Part shown: piece by piece, positions 15,574-24,316 of the stretch | Layout: each line of letters begins with the position of its first letter | How positions within the stretch are numbered: the stretch's first letter is position 1 | Assembly (NCBI GenBank): GCA_964494505.1 | Contig: CAZBRO010000018.1 | Coordinates: 42,342 to 106,341 of the forward strand | Length of the DNA stretch: 64,000 nt | Direction of reading: 5' to 3' | Source of the DNA: CAIYRG01 sp964494505 | GTDB lineage: Bacteria; Pseudomonadota; Alphaproteobacteria; Micropepsales; Micropepsaceae | The notes under the pieces: generated by a model | Told to the model about the DNA's origin: nothing | Databases searched by the model: none | What the model saw: only the letters and a program-made list of their open reading frames with translations | Position numbers and translations under genes: made by a program

Positions 15574-17019
15574 TTACACGTAGGGCAGCAAGCGGCCGCC
15601 CATGATGACCCCGATCCAGGCAAACAGGACCAGAGCGGCGACCCACTTGGCGCTCGCCGGCGCATCCTCTCCCGCCTTAACCCGCCATAGCGAATCGGAC
15701 AGGGAGAAATAGAGAACCGCGATCGCGCCGATTGGTAGCAGGATCATCTTCGGGATGAACGTGGTCTCGTTTACGTACCGGAACGTGTCGGCCATCAGCA
15801 TGAGCATGCCGGTGAAGATATTCATCGTCACCCCGAACACGCCCAAGGGAAGTATTCGGTGCACAGCGGAGAACGGCACCGATTTCCAGAAGCCGAAGAT
15901 CCGCAGGAACACCGCCGTCACCGTACCGAACACGAGCGAATAACCGAAGAAATGCACGGTCTGCCAGGGCACGAACCAGATCACGTTGTTGATCAGGCTT
16001 TCGATGGCGGGGCTGACATAGCCGGCCACGTCCGTCGGCGGAGCTTCGGTGCGGATTTCCGGATGATTGATCTGGCCGCCGCGATGGCCGGTTTCGGCCA
16101 TGACGCCCAAGGTGACGATGGCAAGAACCAGCACCACATTGAGGGACGTCTTCGAGAAGCGCCCGAGATAACGATAGCGCCAGACCTCGATCCAGGCCGC
16201 GATGCCGGTTGCGCCGAGCCCGAACAGCGAAGCCAGCGCCATGTCGCGGTGGGCGTTGATCAGCGGATCCATTCCAGCCGGATATTTCGAGATGGACGGG
16301 ATCGTCGAAAGCGCCCACATCGCAGCCGCACCCGTGACGTAGGTCGGGATGCCCAGAATGGCAGCGATGGTGAAAAGCACCAGGCTCGCGCGCTTCATGA
16401 CGTCGTTGTTCATGAAAAGCGCGGTCAGGTAGAAGCCGAGCGAGATCGTGAATCCGACCGTCGGGAAGTGATTCAAGATCATGTGGACATGCGACCATGC
16501 CTGGGGCGTGTTCGTGTTGTCCGGAATGTCGCTGGCCGACGCCGCATTGGCGGCCTTGGCCACCACGGTCCGAAGCTCGGGATGGTTGATCTCCCAGCCC
16601 ATCTCGCCCACGATGATCATCAGCAGCAGCGTCACCGCCGCGAGGCCGAGGACTAGGTTGAGCGACTGCTGGGTCAGCTTTCCCGTGGTGCGCGCCTGCA
16701 TCAGCTGAAGCCCCGCGATGACGCCGGTCGCGATCAGTGCGAGAAGCGCTGCATAACTCCAGGTCAGATGCGTGGCCACGTTTTCGTGGGAAATACGCAT
16801 GTCCTGCGCCAGGTCGGCCGCAGAACCGGTGCCGCTGAAATAGGTCGGAATGGCCAGCACGGCCAGAATGGCGAAAGCCGCGAAGCAGGTCTGCTTCAGG
16901 CCCTCATTACCGGTCTTCAAACCCGCAATGTACAAACCGAAAACCAACAGAAACCCGACGGACGGGAAGACACTTACAAGCATGTGCAAGTGCGACCAAG
17001 ACTCCGGGATTAAATGCAT
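15574..17019 (-). CDS. Fusion: duplicated DUF2231-like domain plus DUF6644 domain
   Basis: A 481-residue polytopic protein. Two tandem repeats are offset by 167 residues: HLHM (10-13) and HVHM (177-180), FPSVGF (18-23) and FPTVGF (185-190), IPTY (57-60) and IPTY (224-227). Each ends in INHPE[L/I]RT (144-151 and 317-324). The C-terminal third is a fourth DUF6644 domain with His356, Arg373, Gly376, Pro391, Lys424 and Gly475-Arg476. The many membrane-border histidines suggest heme or metal centres. The start MHLIPESW follows a G-rich ribosome site; an in-frame ATG 48 nt upstream is less likely. A TTGACA-like -35 lies about 50 nt upstream (17069-17074). Confidence 0.85.
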   Translation of the reverse strand: MHLIPESWSHLHMLVSVFPSVGFLLVFGLYIAGLKTGNEGLKQTCFAAFAILAVLAIPTYFSGTGSAADLAQDMRISHENVATHLTWSYAALLALIATGVIAGLQLMQARTTGKLTQQSLNLVLGLAAVTLLLMIIVGEMGWEINHPELRTVVAKAANAASASDIPDNTNTPQAWSHVHMILNHFPTVGFTISLGFYLTALFMNNDVMKRASLVLFTIAAILGIPTYVTGAAAMWALSTIPSISKYPAGMDPLINAHRDMALASLFGLGATGIAAWIEVWRYRYLGRFSKTSLNVVLVLAIVTLGVMAETGHRGGQINHPEIRTEAPPTDVAGYVSPAIESLINNVIWFVPWQTVHFFGYSLVFGTVTAVFLRIFGFWKSVPFSAVHRILPLGVFGVTMNIFTGMLMLMADTFRYVNETTFIPKMILLPIGAIAVLYFSLSDSLWRVKAGEDAPASAKWVAALVLFAWIGVIMGGRLLPYV

Positions 17020-17277
17020 GTAAGCCCCCCCAAAGTGTTTTGTGTGCTGTGCCGAGAATTCAAGCAATTGTCAATGTTTTTAATCTCTTCAGCCGGACCC
17101 GAACACCGAATTTCCGGCATGGCTTCCATATGCGTTCCGCATCGCTCGAACTTCGCGTCGGTGCATGTGGCAGAGGCTTCAAATATCCTGGAACCGGCAC
17201 TTGCACGACGTGCTTCGCGGCTCGCGGAAAGCCATTGCGACGGGCGAACCGAGGCCTCGGATGCGATCATTTGCCGC

Positions 17278-17694
17278 CTACCTTTCACAGGCTTCCTCGC
17301 CCGGCGTCTGCAGCCACAGGACGCCCTTCGCGGGCTGACCGTTGACGATCAAGGGCTGGTCGTCGGCGAGCAGGCCGCCCGTCCCGCCATCCTTCCGGGG
17401 ATGGATGCCGAGCGAGATCTTGTCGCCGGGCTTGAGCAGCCGGCTGGTCCAGCCGCCACGCGCCAGTACGGTAGGCGAGGCCCCTTCGATCTGCCAGCTC
17501 GCGAGCCCCGCTTTGGCATTGTCGGCCAGCACCTCGATGGTGACGTGCGGGCTCGTCCAGGAATATTCCTTGACCGTGCCCGAGAGCGTCACCGTCTTCT
17601 CGCGCTCGTACATGGCGAAGGAGTGGTGGGCAAAAGCAGGCGGGCAGCCGATGCAGGCTGCCGCCAGGATCAATGCAAGACTTGCCGCTTTCAC
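17278..17694 (-). CDS. DUF6152-type exported protein
   Basis: A 138-residue protein from a GTG start (VKAASLALILAAACIGCPPA signal peptide), with GGAG eight bases upstream. An in-frame ATG at 17730 would sit almost on the predicted transcription start and is disfavoured. The mature part opens AHHSFAMYEREKTVTLSGTVKEYSWTSPHV split over the signal cleavage, the mark of the DUF6152 family of small beta-rich periplasmic proteins. The adjacent histidines after cleavage could bind metal. It is divergent from the sigma operon and 258 nt upstream of the DUF2231/DUF6644 fusion. Confidence 0.82.
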   Translation of the reverse strand: MKAASLALILAAACIGCPPAFAHHSFAMYEREKTVTLSGTVKEYSWTSPHVTIEVLADNAKAGLASWQIEGASPTVLARGGWTSRLLKPGDKISLGIHPRKDGGTGGLLADDQPLIVNGQPAKGVLWLQTPGEEACER

Positions 17695-17739
17695 GCGCTC
17701 GTCTCCATGCAAGTGGACGGAGAGGCCCAACTTACTTGC

Positions 17740-17767
17740 TATACGCGATCCGAGGCCCGGTCCCTCA
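17740..17767 (-). promoter_or_regulatory. Candidate ECF-sigma promoter, leftward
   Basis: On the minus strand TGAGGG (17767-17762), 16 bases, then CGTATA (17745-17740). It is identical in both boxes and spacing to the rightward promoter at 17783-17810. Transcription would start near 17733 and give a leader of about 40 nt before the GTG of the DUF6152 gene. Confidence 0.65.
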
Positions 17768-17782
17768 CGCCCGCCAAGCGCT

Positions 17783-17810
17783 TGAGGGCAACCCGCCTTT
17801 GGTGCGTATA
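17783..17810 (+). promoter_or_regulatory. Candidate ECF-sigma promoter, rightward
   Basis: TGAGGG (17783-17788), 16 bases, CGTATA (17805-17810). It lies 37 nt before the ATG of the anti-sigma gene, as expected for an autoregulated ECF operon. A sigma-70 reading (TTGAGG with TATATA, 19-bp spacer) is possible but poorer. Confidence 0.65.
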
Positions 17811-17846
17811 TAACAGGAAACCCCCTTGCTTTGGGAGCGAGACCGC

Positions 17847-18146
17847 ATGACCGAACGGATTGACGCGCTGCTCAAGGGCCTGAAGACCGCCGCCCTCGAC
17901 CGCGATCTTTCCCGCCTGGAATCCCACGTCTGGGCCCGGATCGACCGCAAGAAAAGTGCGGACATTTTCGCCGGCCGCGGTTTCCAGATCCAGCTCGCGG
18001 TCACCTGCGGGGCGCTTCTGATCGGGCTGGCAATCGCGGAGATTTCCGGAATGGAGCCCATGACCCGCCCGCTCAACAGCGAGATCGTGGTGCTGTCCGA
18101 CGACGGCCAGCTCGCGCCGTCGGTCCGGCTCGAGGGCGGAATTTGA
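17847..18146 (+). CDS. CnrY-like membrane anti-sigma factor
   Basis: A 99-residue protein from MTERIDALLKGLKTAALDRD. The N-terminal half is amphipathic and cytoplasmic (LDRDLSRLESHVWARIDRKK), then one membrane helix at about 48-66, then a short periplasmic tail. This matches CnrY-type anti-sigma factors, which hold an ECF sigma factor at the membrane. It starts a Y-X-H operon. The downstream gene begins at the TTG overlapping its TGA. Assignment rests on layout and topology because CnrY sequences are poorly conserved. Confidence 0.75.
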   Translation: MTERIDALLKGLKTAALDRDLSRLESHVWARIDRKKSADIFAGRGFQIQLAVTCGALLIGLAIAEISGMEPMTRPLNSEIVVLSDDGQLAPSVRLEGGI

Positions 18147-18607
18147 ACCCCTTCTGGCGCAATCTTGCGATCACCATCGTGGTCGCGCTGCTGGCCGGCG
18201 GCATCGGCGGCTGGATGGGCGCCCAGAACGCCCTCGACACCGATTCGCAAAGTCTCCCCTTGCGCCAGACCGTGCATGAAATCGTCGCCCGCGATCTCAA
18301 GCTCACGGCGGACCAGAGCAAGGAAATCCAGGCCATCGAAGATAAATATTACGACCGCCGCACCGCGCTCCGGCTGGATGTCACGAATGCCAATCGCGAA
18401 CTCGCCGACGCGCTGATGGCCGACATGGCGTTCGGCCGCGAAGCCCAGCAGGCGAGCAATCACGTCGAGCGGGGCTTGGGCGAACTGCAACGCGCCACCA
18501 TCCTCTACGTCCTGGAAGTGCGCGACGTGCTGACGCCCCAACAGCAGATGGTCTACGACCGCAAGGTCCGGGAGACATTGACGACCGCGGCCTCGCCGAG
18601 ATCGTGA
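18143..18607 (+). CDS. CnrX-like periplasmic sensor with altered ligands
   Basis: A 154-residue protein with an N-terminal anchor and a helical periplasmic domain of the CnrX/Metal_resist type (RDLKLTADQSKEIQAIEDKY, VLTPQQQMVYDRKV). The start is TTG in a TTGA overlap. Aligned to Cupriavidus CnrX with a constant offset of three, the Ni/Co ligands His42, His46, Glu63, His119 and Met123 correspond to His45, Ala49, Glu66, Tyr122 and Val126. Only two of five are kept. It should relay a periplasmic signal to the anti-sigma factor, but probably not nickel or cobalt through the known site. Confidence 0.82.
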   Translation: MNPFWRNLAITIVVALLAGGIGGWMGAQNALDTDSQSLPLRQTVHEIVARDLKLTADQSKEIQAIEDKYYDRRTALRLDVTNANRELADALMADMAFGREAQQASNHVERGLGELQRATILYVLEVRDVLTPQQQMVYDRKVRETLTTAASPRS

Positions 18608-19200
18608 CGCAACACGGCGACCTTCCGGACGCGTCCTTGGCGGTCGCGGCACGCCAAGGCGACGAGAATGCTTTTGCGAATCTCATGCGGCGCCACAAAG
18701 GATGGCTCTATCAATTCATCCGCCGCTACGTCGCCGACCGCGACGATGCCTATGACGTTCTGCAGGAGAGCTTTGTGGCAGCGTGGGGCGCGCTGTCGCG
18801 CTTCGATCCGGAGCGGCCCTTCGAGGCGTGGCTCCGCCGCATCGCGCTCAACAAATGCCGCGACCGCGCCCGGCGCAACGCCGTGCGGCGAACCGCGCTG
18901 CGCGTCCTGGGGCTTGCTTACGACGTTGGCGAAGGAGCGGCCGAGCCGGCAGCGGACACCAGCGCTCAGGTGGATCAGGCGGCAGTGCGTCTCGAAACCG
19001 CGATTGCGCAATTGCCGCGCAACCTCAAGGAGGCCCTGGTGCTGACGGCGCTCGAAGGGCTCTCGCACAAGGAAGCCGGCGAACTTCTCGGGATCAACGC
19101 GAAAGCCGTGGAGACGCGCGTCTATCGGGCCAAACGCCAGCTTGCAATTCTGTTGGACCCGGAAGACCTCGCCGACATCGCGGCCGTCCCCCGCGTCTAA
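18604..19200 (+). CDS. ECF RNA polymerase sigma factor, CnrH-like
   Basis: A 198-residue sigma-70-family ECF protein. Region 2 is visible in ENAFANLMRRHKGWLYQFIR and DAYDVLQESFVAAWGALSRF, and region 4 in LPRNLKEALVLTALEGLSHK followed by EAGELLGINAKAVETRVYRAK. The start is GTG overlapping the TGA of the sensor gene. It is the H gene of a Y-X-H operon and should direct RNA polymerase to the two TGAGGG-N16-CGTATA sites upstream and perhaps to the 10.33-kb site. It converges on a CMD-family gene with overlapping stops. Confidence 0.92.
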   Translation: MTQHGDLPDASLAVAARQGDENAFANLMRRHKGWLYQFIRRYVADRDDAYDVLQESFVAAWGALSRFDPERPFEAWLRRIALNKCRDRARRNAVRRTALRVLGLAYDVGEGAAEPAADTSAQVDQAAVRLETAIAQLPRNLKEALVLTALEGLSHKEAGELLGINAKAVETRVYRAKRQLAILLDPEDLADIAAVPRV

Positions 19201-19778
19201 GGCCAGGGATCGTCGAGGCCTTCGGGCGGGTGAACGTCGAACGCGTTCAGCATCGCCGCCAGCGCGATGTAATAGCCGGCGGCATTCACCAATTCGACCG
19301 TCTGCGCTTCGCCCAGAATCGCAACGACATTCGCGTAAGCCTCCGCGCTCGCGCGCCGCGCGGTCACCAGCTCGTGGACGAATCGGTGGACCGCAGCCTC
19401 GTCGGCTTTCTCCGGCCTCGGGGGCGTGCCGCTTCTGAGTGCGGCAATGGTCTCCTCCGAAACGCCCGCTTCACGGGCAAGCCGCGCATGGGCGGCCCAT
19501 TCGTGGCCCGATTGCCAATGGACCGCGATTGTCAGGATCGCAAGCTCGAACAGGCGGCGGTCGAGACTCGTACGGAAGCGCAACGCTTCGCCGATGGAAG
19601 ACCAATGTGTGCCCAGCGCGGGCAGATGCAGAAAGGCGTTGAACGGACCCGTCAGGTGCCCTTGCTCATCCACCAGCGATTTCCGTTTCGCCGCGCGCGG
19701 CCCCTTCGCGATCGAATCATAGAGCTGCTGCTGTTCGGGCGTGAGGTGTGCCGGATCGACATAGGAGAGCCGAGACAA
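19197..19778 (-). CDS. Carboxymuconolactone decarboxylase family protein
   Basis: A 193-residue all-helical protein. The core LFELAILTIAVHWQSGHEWAAHARLAREAGVSEETI is a typical CMD/AhpD-fold segment with E-x-x-x-H but without the CxxC of AhpD-type peroxidase-linked proteins. The start codon is TTG after AAGGA. Members are mostly uncharacterised; some are decarboxylases or hydrolases. The AhpD redox reaction is excluded by the missing cysteines. Confidence 0.88.
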   Translation of the reverse strand: MSRLSYVDPAHLTPEQQQLYDSIAKGPRAAKRKSLVDEQGHLTGPFNAFLHLPALGTHWSSIGEALRFRTSLDRRLFELAILTIAVHWQSGHEWAAHARLAREAGVSEETIAALRSGTPPRPEKADEAAVHRFVHELVTARRASAEAYANVVAILGEAQTVELVNAAGYYIALAAMLNAFDVHPPEGLDDPWP

Positions 19779-19847
19779 TCGATATTCCTTTTTCTTTCGC
19801 GCGACCGGGAACGAAGGGCCTTCCTTTCGCCGAAATTGCGCTTTGCG

Positions 19848-20972
19848 TCAGCCCAGCGCTATTCCCGCGAGCCGTCCGATACCGAATGTGATGAGCGCCG
19901 CGGCATAACCGATGGAAAGCTGCCGCGAAGCGGAAAACAACAGGCCACGTCCCGTGAAAAGGGACGTGCCCGCGCCGACCGCGGCGAGCGCGAGGCCCGA
20001 GGACGCGAGGCTTGCAATGACGGCCGCCGAACCGGTGAGCAGGAAGAACGGCGCCACCGGAAAAATCGCTCCGGCCGAGAACAGAACGAACGAGGTTCCC
20101 GCCGCCGCCCATGCCGAACCCCCGAGCTTCTTCGGATCGATGCCGAGTTCTTCGCGCACCAGCGTTTCCAGCGCCACGCCCTCCTGGCTCAACAGGCGTT
20201 TGGCAAGCGCGCGCGCTTCGGCTTCGTCGAGCCCCTTGGCCTGGTAGATGAGGACGAGTTCCTCGGTCTCTTCTTCCGGCGATTGCGCCAGCTCGGCGGC
20301 CTCGGTGGCGATCTGCTTTTCGTAAAGCTCGCGCGAGCTCGCAACCGACAGCCACTCGCCCATCGCCATCGAGCAGGCCCCGGCGATGAGCCCGGCAACG
20401 CCCGCGAGCAGGATCGTGCGCTCCGCCGCGTCGGCGCCGGCAATGCCCATCACCAGGCTCAGATTGGAGACCAGCCCGTCATTGGCGCCGAGCACGGCCG
20501 CGCGCAGGGCGTTGCCGGCAGCACCCCGATGACGGCCTTCGAGGCGCGCCAGCGCCGGTCCGGCAAGGCCGGTGTGGGTCGATGACGCCGCCTGGATGAT
20601 GCGGGCATGGGAGCGTTCGTCGGCCGGAAGTCCGCCCGCTACCGCATCGGGCTGGCTGTCGTAATCGCTGCTGCCGCGGGCTTCCGTCGCCGCCATGGTG
20701 GGCAGAATGAAGCTCGGTCCGAAGCGGCGCGCCAGCCACGACAGGCTGCGCGCACGGAAGCTCGGCGTCAGTTTGGTGCGCGTGCGCTGAACAAGATCCA
20801 GGCGCTTGTGCCAGAACTCGGCATGCGCGCTTTCGACAGCGGCCAAGCGGCGGTAGATCTTGGCGACATTGGGATCCCGTTCGGCATCGGCGAGCGCCAT
20901 GTAGACCGCGGCGCCGTCCACTTCGCCCTGCAGATTGTCCCTCAGCCGCCGCTGTTCGCTCGCATCCGTCAT
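19848..20972 (-). CDS. mbfA: MbfA-type ferritin-like/VIT1 iron exporter
   Basis: A 374-residue fusion. Residues 1-100 form an erythrin/ferritin-like domain with E-x-x-x-x-x-Y and ESAHAEFWHKR iron ligands. From about 150 a VIT1/CCC1 membrane domain follows (AVLGANDGLVSNLSLVMGIA, MAMGEWLSVASSRELYEKQI), with a charged cytoplasmic loop (SPEEETEELVLIY) and three more helices. This is the layout of MbfA, which exports ferrous iron in alphaproteobacteria and protects against peroxide. MbfA is usually Irr-controlled; no iron box could be confirmed by eye. Confidence 0.92.
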   Translation of the reverse strand: MTDASEQRRLRDNLQGEVDGAAVYMALADAERDPNVAKIYRRLAAVESAHAEFWHKRLDLVQRTRTKLTPSFRARSLSWLARRFGPSFILPTMAATEARGSSDYDSQPDAVAGGLPADERSHARIIQAASSTHTGLAGPALARLEGRHRGAAGNALRAAVLGANDGLVSNLSLVMGIAGADAAERTILLAGVAGLIAGACSMAMGEWLSVASSRELYEKQIATEAAELAQSPEEETEELVLIYQAKGLDEAEARALAKRLLSQEGVALETLVREELGIDPKKLGGSAWAAAGTSFVLFSAGAIFPVAPFFLLTGSAAVIASLASSGLALAAVGAGTSLFTGRGLLFSASRQLSIGYAAALITFGIGRLAGIALG

Positions 20973-21018
20973 GAGTGGGATGTTACGCGAGGCTGCTCCG
21001 GGCCGCCATGCGCCAGCT

Positions 21019-24000
21019 TCACTCCGCTTGCGCGGGAAGCTCAGGCGCGAGCGAACGCTCCATGCGGGCGCCGAACCGGCCCAGATAGCCGTAGATCACC
21101 GGCGTGATGTAGAGCGTCAGCGCCTGCGACAGGATGAGGCCGCCGACCACCGCCAATCCCAGCGGCTGGCGTCCCGCGCCGCCTTCGCCCAAGCCGAGCG
21201 CGATCGGCAGGCTTCCCATCAGCGCGGCCATGGTAGTCATCATGATGGGCCGGAAGCGGATCAAGGCTGCTTCCGCGATGGCCTTGTCCGGGCTTACGCC
21301 GTGCTCGCGTTCGCGCACCAGCGCGAAGTCGATCATCATGATGGCGTTCTTCTTCACGATGCCCACCAGCATGATCATGCCGACGAAGGCATAGAGGGTA
21401 AGCGGGATGCCGAAGAAATAGAGGGTCAGCAGCGCGCCTACCGCAGCCGAAGGAAGGCCCGAGAGAATCGTCAGCGGGTGGATAAAGCTCTCATACAGAA
21501 TGCCCAGGATGATATAGACGACCAGAACCGCGCCCAGCAGCAGGAAGCCCATGCCCTGCATCGATTGCTGGAAAGCCTTCGCCGTTCCCTGGAAACTCCC
21601 CAGGATCGAAGCCGGCATTCCGAGTTGCTGCTTCACGTTCTCCAGCTGAATGACGGCGTCGCTGAGCGCGATGCCCGGCGGCAGGCTGAAGGACACGGTA
21701 ACGGCCGGAAGCTGGCCGAAATGGTTCACGGCAAGCGGCGAGGCGCCGGTGCCGATATGGGTCACCGCCGACAGCGGCACCACGGAGCCCACATTCGAGG
21801 TCGATGCGGTCGCCGCGCGCGGCGTCGCGAGATACAGCCGGTCGAGAGCGGCGGCATCCTGCTGATATTGCGGCAGCAGTTCGAGCATGACCTTGAACTG
21901 ATCGGCCGGGGTGTTGATGACCGAAATCTGCTGCCCGCCGAAGGACGCGCCAAGTGCGGTTTCGATCTGGTTCATGGAGATGCCGAGTGCCGCGGCGCGG
22001 TCGCGGTCGACCGCCACGTGAACCGAAGGCGTCGACAGATCGAGGTCGCTGGTCACGTCCAGGAAGCCCGGCGTCTTGGCCAATGCCTCCTTCAGCCGTG
22101 TCGACCAGGTGAACAGCTCGCCGGTATCGGCATCCTGCATCGTGTACTGATACTGCGCCTTGCTGACGAGCCCGCCGATGGTGATCGCGGGGCGGTTCTG
22201 GATGTAGACGTTCAACCCCGGTATCCGCGCCAATTTGCGGCGCATCTCGGCCATGACCTGCTCGATCGGCAGACGCTGCGAGCGCGGCTTCAGCACCATG
22301 ACGAACGAACCCTGGTTCGACCCGCCGCGCGCACCGCCCGAGCCGACCGACGACATGGTCCCCTCGACATTGGGGTCGCTCTGGAGGATCTGCGAGGCTT
22401 CTTCCTGATGCCGTCTCATGTCCTCGAAGGAAATGCCGTTCGCGCCTTCCGTGAAGGCGTTGAGGCGGCCGGTATCCTCGCTGGGGAGGAAATCCTCCGG
22501 GATGATCTTGAACAGCACCACGGTGGCGGCAAGGCTTGCCGCGAACAGCACCAGAATGAAGTGGCGGTGGCGAAGGCTCCAGTTCAGGCTTCGCGAGTAT
22601 CCGCGCTGGGCCGCATCGAAGCCCGCTTCGCTCACGCGGTAGAAGAGGCTCCGCCGCTGCGCATGCTGGTGACGCACGGGCTTTATCAGGCGGCTGCACA
22701 GCATGGGCGTCAGGCTGATCGAGACGAAGCCGGAAACCAGAATGGCGATCACGATGGTGACCGCGAATTCGTGCAGCAGCCGGCCGACGATGCCACCCAT
22801 GAAGAGCACGGGAATGAAGACCGCGGCGAGCGACACGGTCATCGACAGAATGGTGAAGGCAATCTCGCGCGAACCGATAAGAGCGGCCTGATAGGGATGC
22901 TCCCCCGCCTCGACGTGCCGCATGATGTTTTCCAGCATCACGATGGCGTCATCGACCACGAAGCCGACGCAAAGGGTAAGCGCCATCAACGACAGATTGT
23001 CGAGGCTGTAGCCGAAGGCCGCCATGCCCCCGAAGGTCCCGACCACGGTCAGGGGAAGCGCGATCGAGGGGATGAAGGTCGCGGAAAATGTGCGCAGGAA
23101 CAGAAATATCACGGCGACCACCAGGACGGCGGCGATGATCAGCGTCGTCTGCACATCGTGCACGGAGGCCCGAATGGACGTGCTGCGGTCGAGCGTGATC
23201 GCGACCGCGATCGAGGGCGGAAGCTGGGCCCGGATGGAATCGAGCCGGTCCTTGATGGCGTCCACGACCGCAATCGTATTGGCGCCGGGCTGGCGATTGA
23301 TGCCGAGGGTCACGCTGGATTTGCCGTTGTACTGGCCCGACAGCCAGCGGTTCTCGACGCCGTCGACCACGGTGCCGACATCGGCGAATCGGACCGGCGC
23401 GCCGTTTCGATAGGCGATGATCTGTTTTAAGTAATCCGCCGCCTTCATAAGCTGACCTTCGGTCTCTATGACGGCGGAGCGCGCCGGCCCGTCCAGGGTG
23501 CCGGTCGCGAGATTGACGTTCGCGTTCTTGACTGCGGTGGCGACTTCGTCGATGCCGATGCCGCGGACCGCAAGCTCGTTGGGATCGACTTGAACGCGGA
23601 TGGCGGGATGCGCCTGCCCGTAGATTTCGACATTGGCAACGCCGTCGATGGTCGAGATCGAGCGGACGATGATGGTCTCCGCATACTCATCGACGGTCGA
23701 AAGCGGGAGCGTGGGCGAGGATACCGTGAGCTGGAGGATGGAACTTTCCGCCGGGTTCACCTTGCGCATGGTGGGCGGCGTCGGCATCGTCGGCGGAAGC
23801 TGACGGCCTGCCGCGGCAAGCGCGGACTGCACGTCCTGGGCGGCGCCATCGATGTTGCGGTCGAGCCGGAATTGCAGCGTGATCTGGGTTGACCCGAGCA
23901 CGCTCGTCGAACTCATCGAATCGAGGCCGGGGATGAGAGAGAACTGCGCCTCCAAGGGCGTTGCCACGCCCGACGACATGGTCCCGGGATCGGCGCCCGG

Positions 24001-24153
24001 CAGCGAACCGGTCACCACAATGGTCGGAAAATCGACATTGGGGAGCTCGTTCACCGGCAAGGAGAAATAGCCGAAAAGCCCAGTAACCATTATTGCCGCC
24101 ATGACCAGCATCGTCATAACGGGGCGTTTGATGAAGACTTCAGAAACGTTCAT
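21019..24153 (-). CDS. RND (HAE1-type) efflux pump inner-membrane permease
   Basis: A 1044-residue RND transporter of the AcrB/MdtB/MdtC class, full length. It opens MNVSEVFIKRPVMTMLVMAA, has the proton-relay Asp pair in LCVGFVVDDAIVMLENI, two large periplasmic loops and twelve helices. It exports drugs or other small molecules out of the cell. No membrane-fusion protein or outer-membrane channel gene is next to it, so partners must be encoded elsewhere. An FNR/FixK-type box lies about 165-180 nt upstream. Confidence 0.93.
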   Translation of the reverse strand: MNVSEVFIKRPVMTMLVMAAIMVTGLFGYFSLPVNELPNVDFPTIVVTGSLPGADPGTMSSGVATPLEAQFSLIPGLDSMSSTSVLGSTQITLQFRLDRNIDGAAQDVQSALAAAGRQLPPTMPTPPTMRKVNPAESSILQLTVSSPTLPLSTVDEYAETIIVRSISTIDGVANVEIYGQAHPAIRVQVDPNELAVRGIGIDEVATAVKNANVNLATGTLDGPARSAVIETEGQLMKAADYLKQIIAYRNGAPVRFADVGTVVDGVENRWLSGQYNGKSSVTLGINRQPGANTIAVVDAIKDRLDSIRAQLPPSIAVAITLDRSTSIRASVHDVQTTLIIAAVLVVAVIFLFLRTFSATFIPSIALPLTVVGTFGGMAAFGYSLDNLSLMALTLCVGFVVDDAIVMLENIMRHVEAGEHPYQAALIGSREIAFTILSMTVSLAAVFIPVLFMGGIVGRLLHEFAVTIVIAILVSGFVSISLTPMLCSRLIKPVRHQHAQRRSLFYRVSEAGFDAAQRGYSRSLNWSLRHRHFILVLFAASLAATVVLFKIIPEDFLPSEDTGRLNAFTEGANGISFEDMRRHQEEASQILQSDPNVEGTMSSVGSGGARGGSNQGSFVMVLKPRSQRLPIEQVMAEMRRKLARIPGLNVYIQNRPAITIGGLVSKAQYQYTMQDADTGELFTWSTRLKEALAKTPGFLDVTSDLDLSTPSVHVAVDRDRAAALGISMNQIETALGASFGGQQISVINTPADQFKVMLELLPQYQQDAAALDRLYLATPRAATASTSNVGSVVPLSAVTHIGTGASPLAVNHFGQLPAVTVSFSLPPGIALSDAVIQLENVKQQLGMPASILGSFQGTAKAFQQSMQGMGFLLLGAVLVVYIILGILYESFIHPLTILSGLPSAAVGALLTLYFFGIPLTLYAFVGMIMLVGIVKKNAIMMIDFALVREREHGVSPDKAIAEAALIRFRPIMMTTMAALMGSLPIALGLGEGGAGRQPLGLAVVGGLILSQALTLYITPVIYGYLGRFGARMERSLAPELPAQAE

Positions 24154-24316
24154 ATTTATCCACGCGCACTCGCGCCAGTATAGCGTGGCGGCATAATGCT
24201 CAAACGGAAGGCACAGTCGCGTGAATTGTTCTTCATACCGCGTATCAATCGGTTGCCTGGATATACTTTTGAGACAACTGCGACTGATAGGTTACATGCT
24301 GCAGGCTAACGGAACT

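Noticed and set aside
17010..17288. 92-codon minus-strand frame between the DUF6152 and fusion genes
   Set aside because: No ribosome site, mixed composition and no family; it overlaps the starts and stops of real genes.
20935..23430. 831-codon plus-strand frame opposite the RND pump
   Set aside because: Antisense shadow of the RND gene with low-complexity composition and no family motif.
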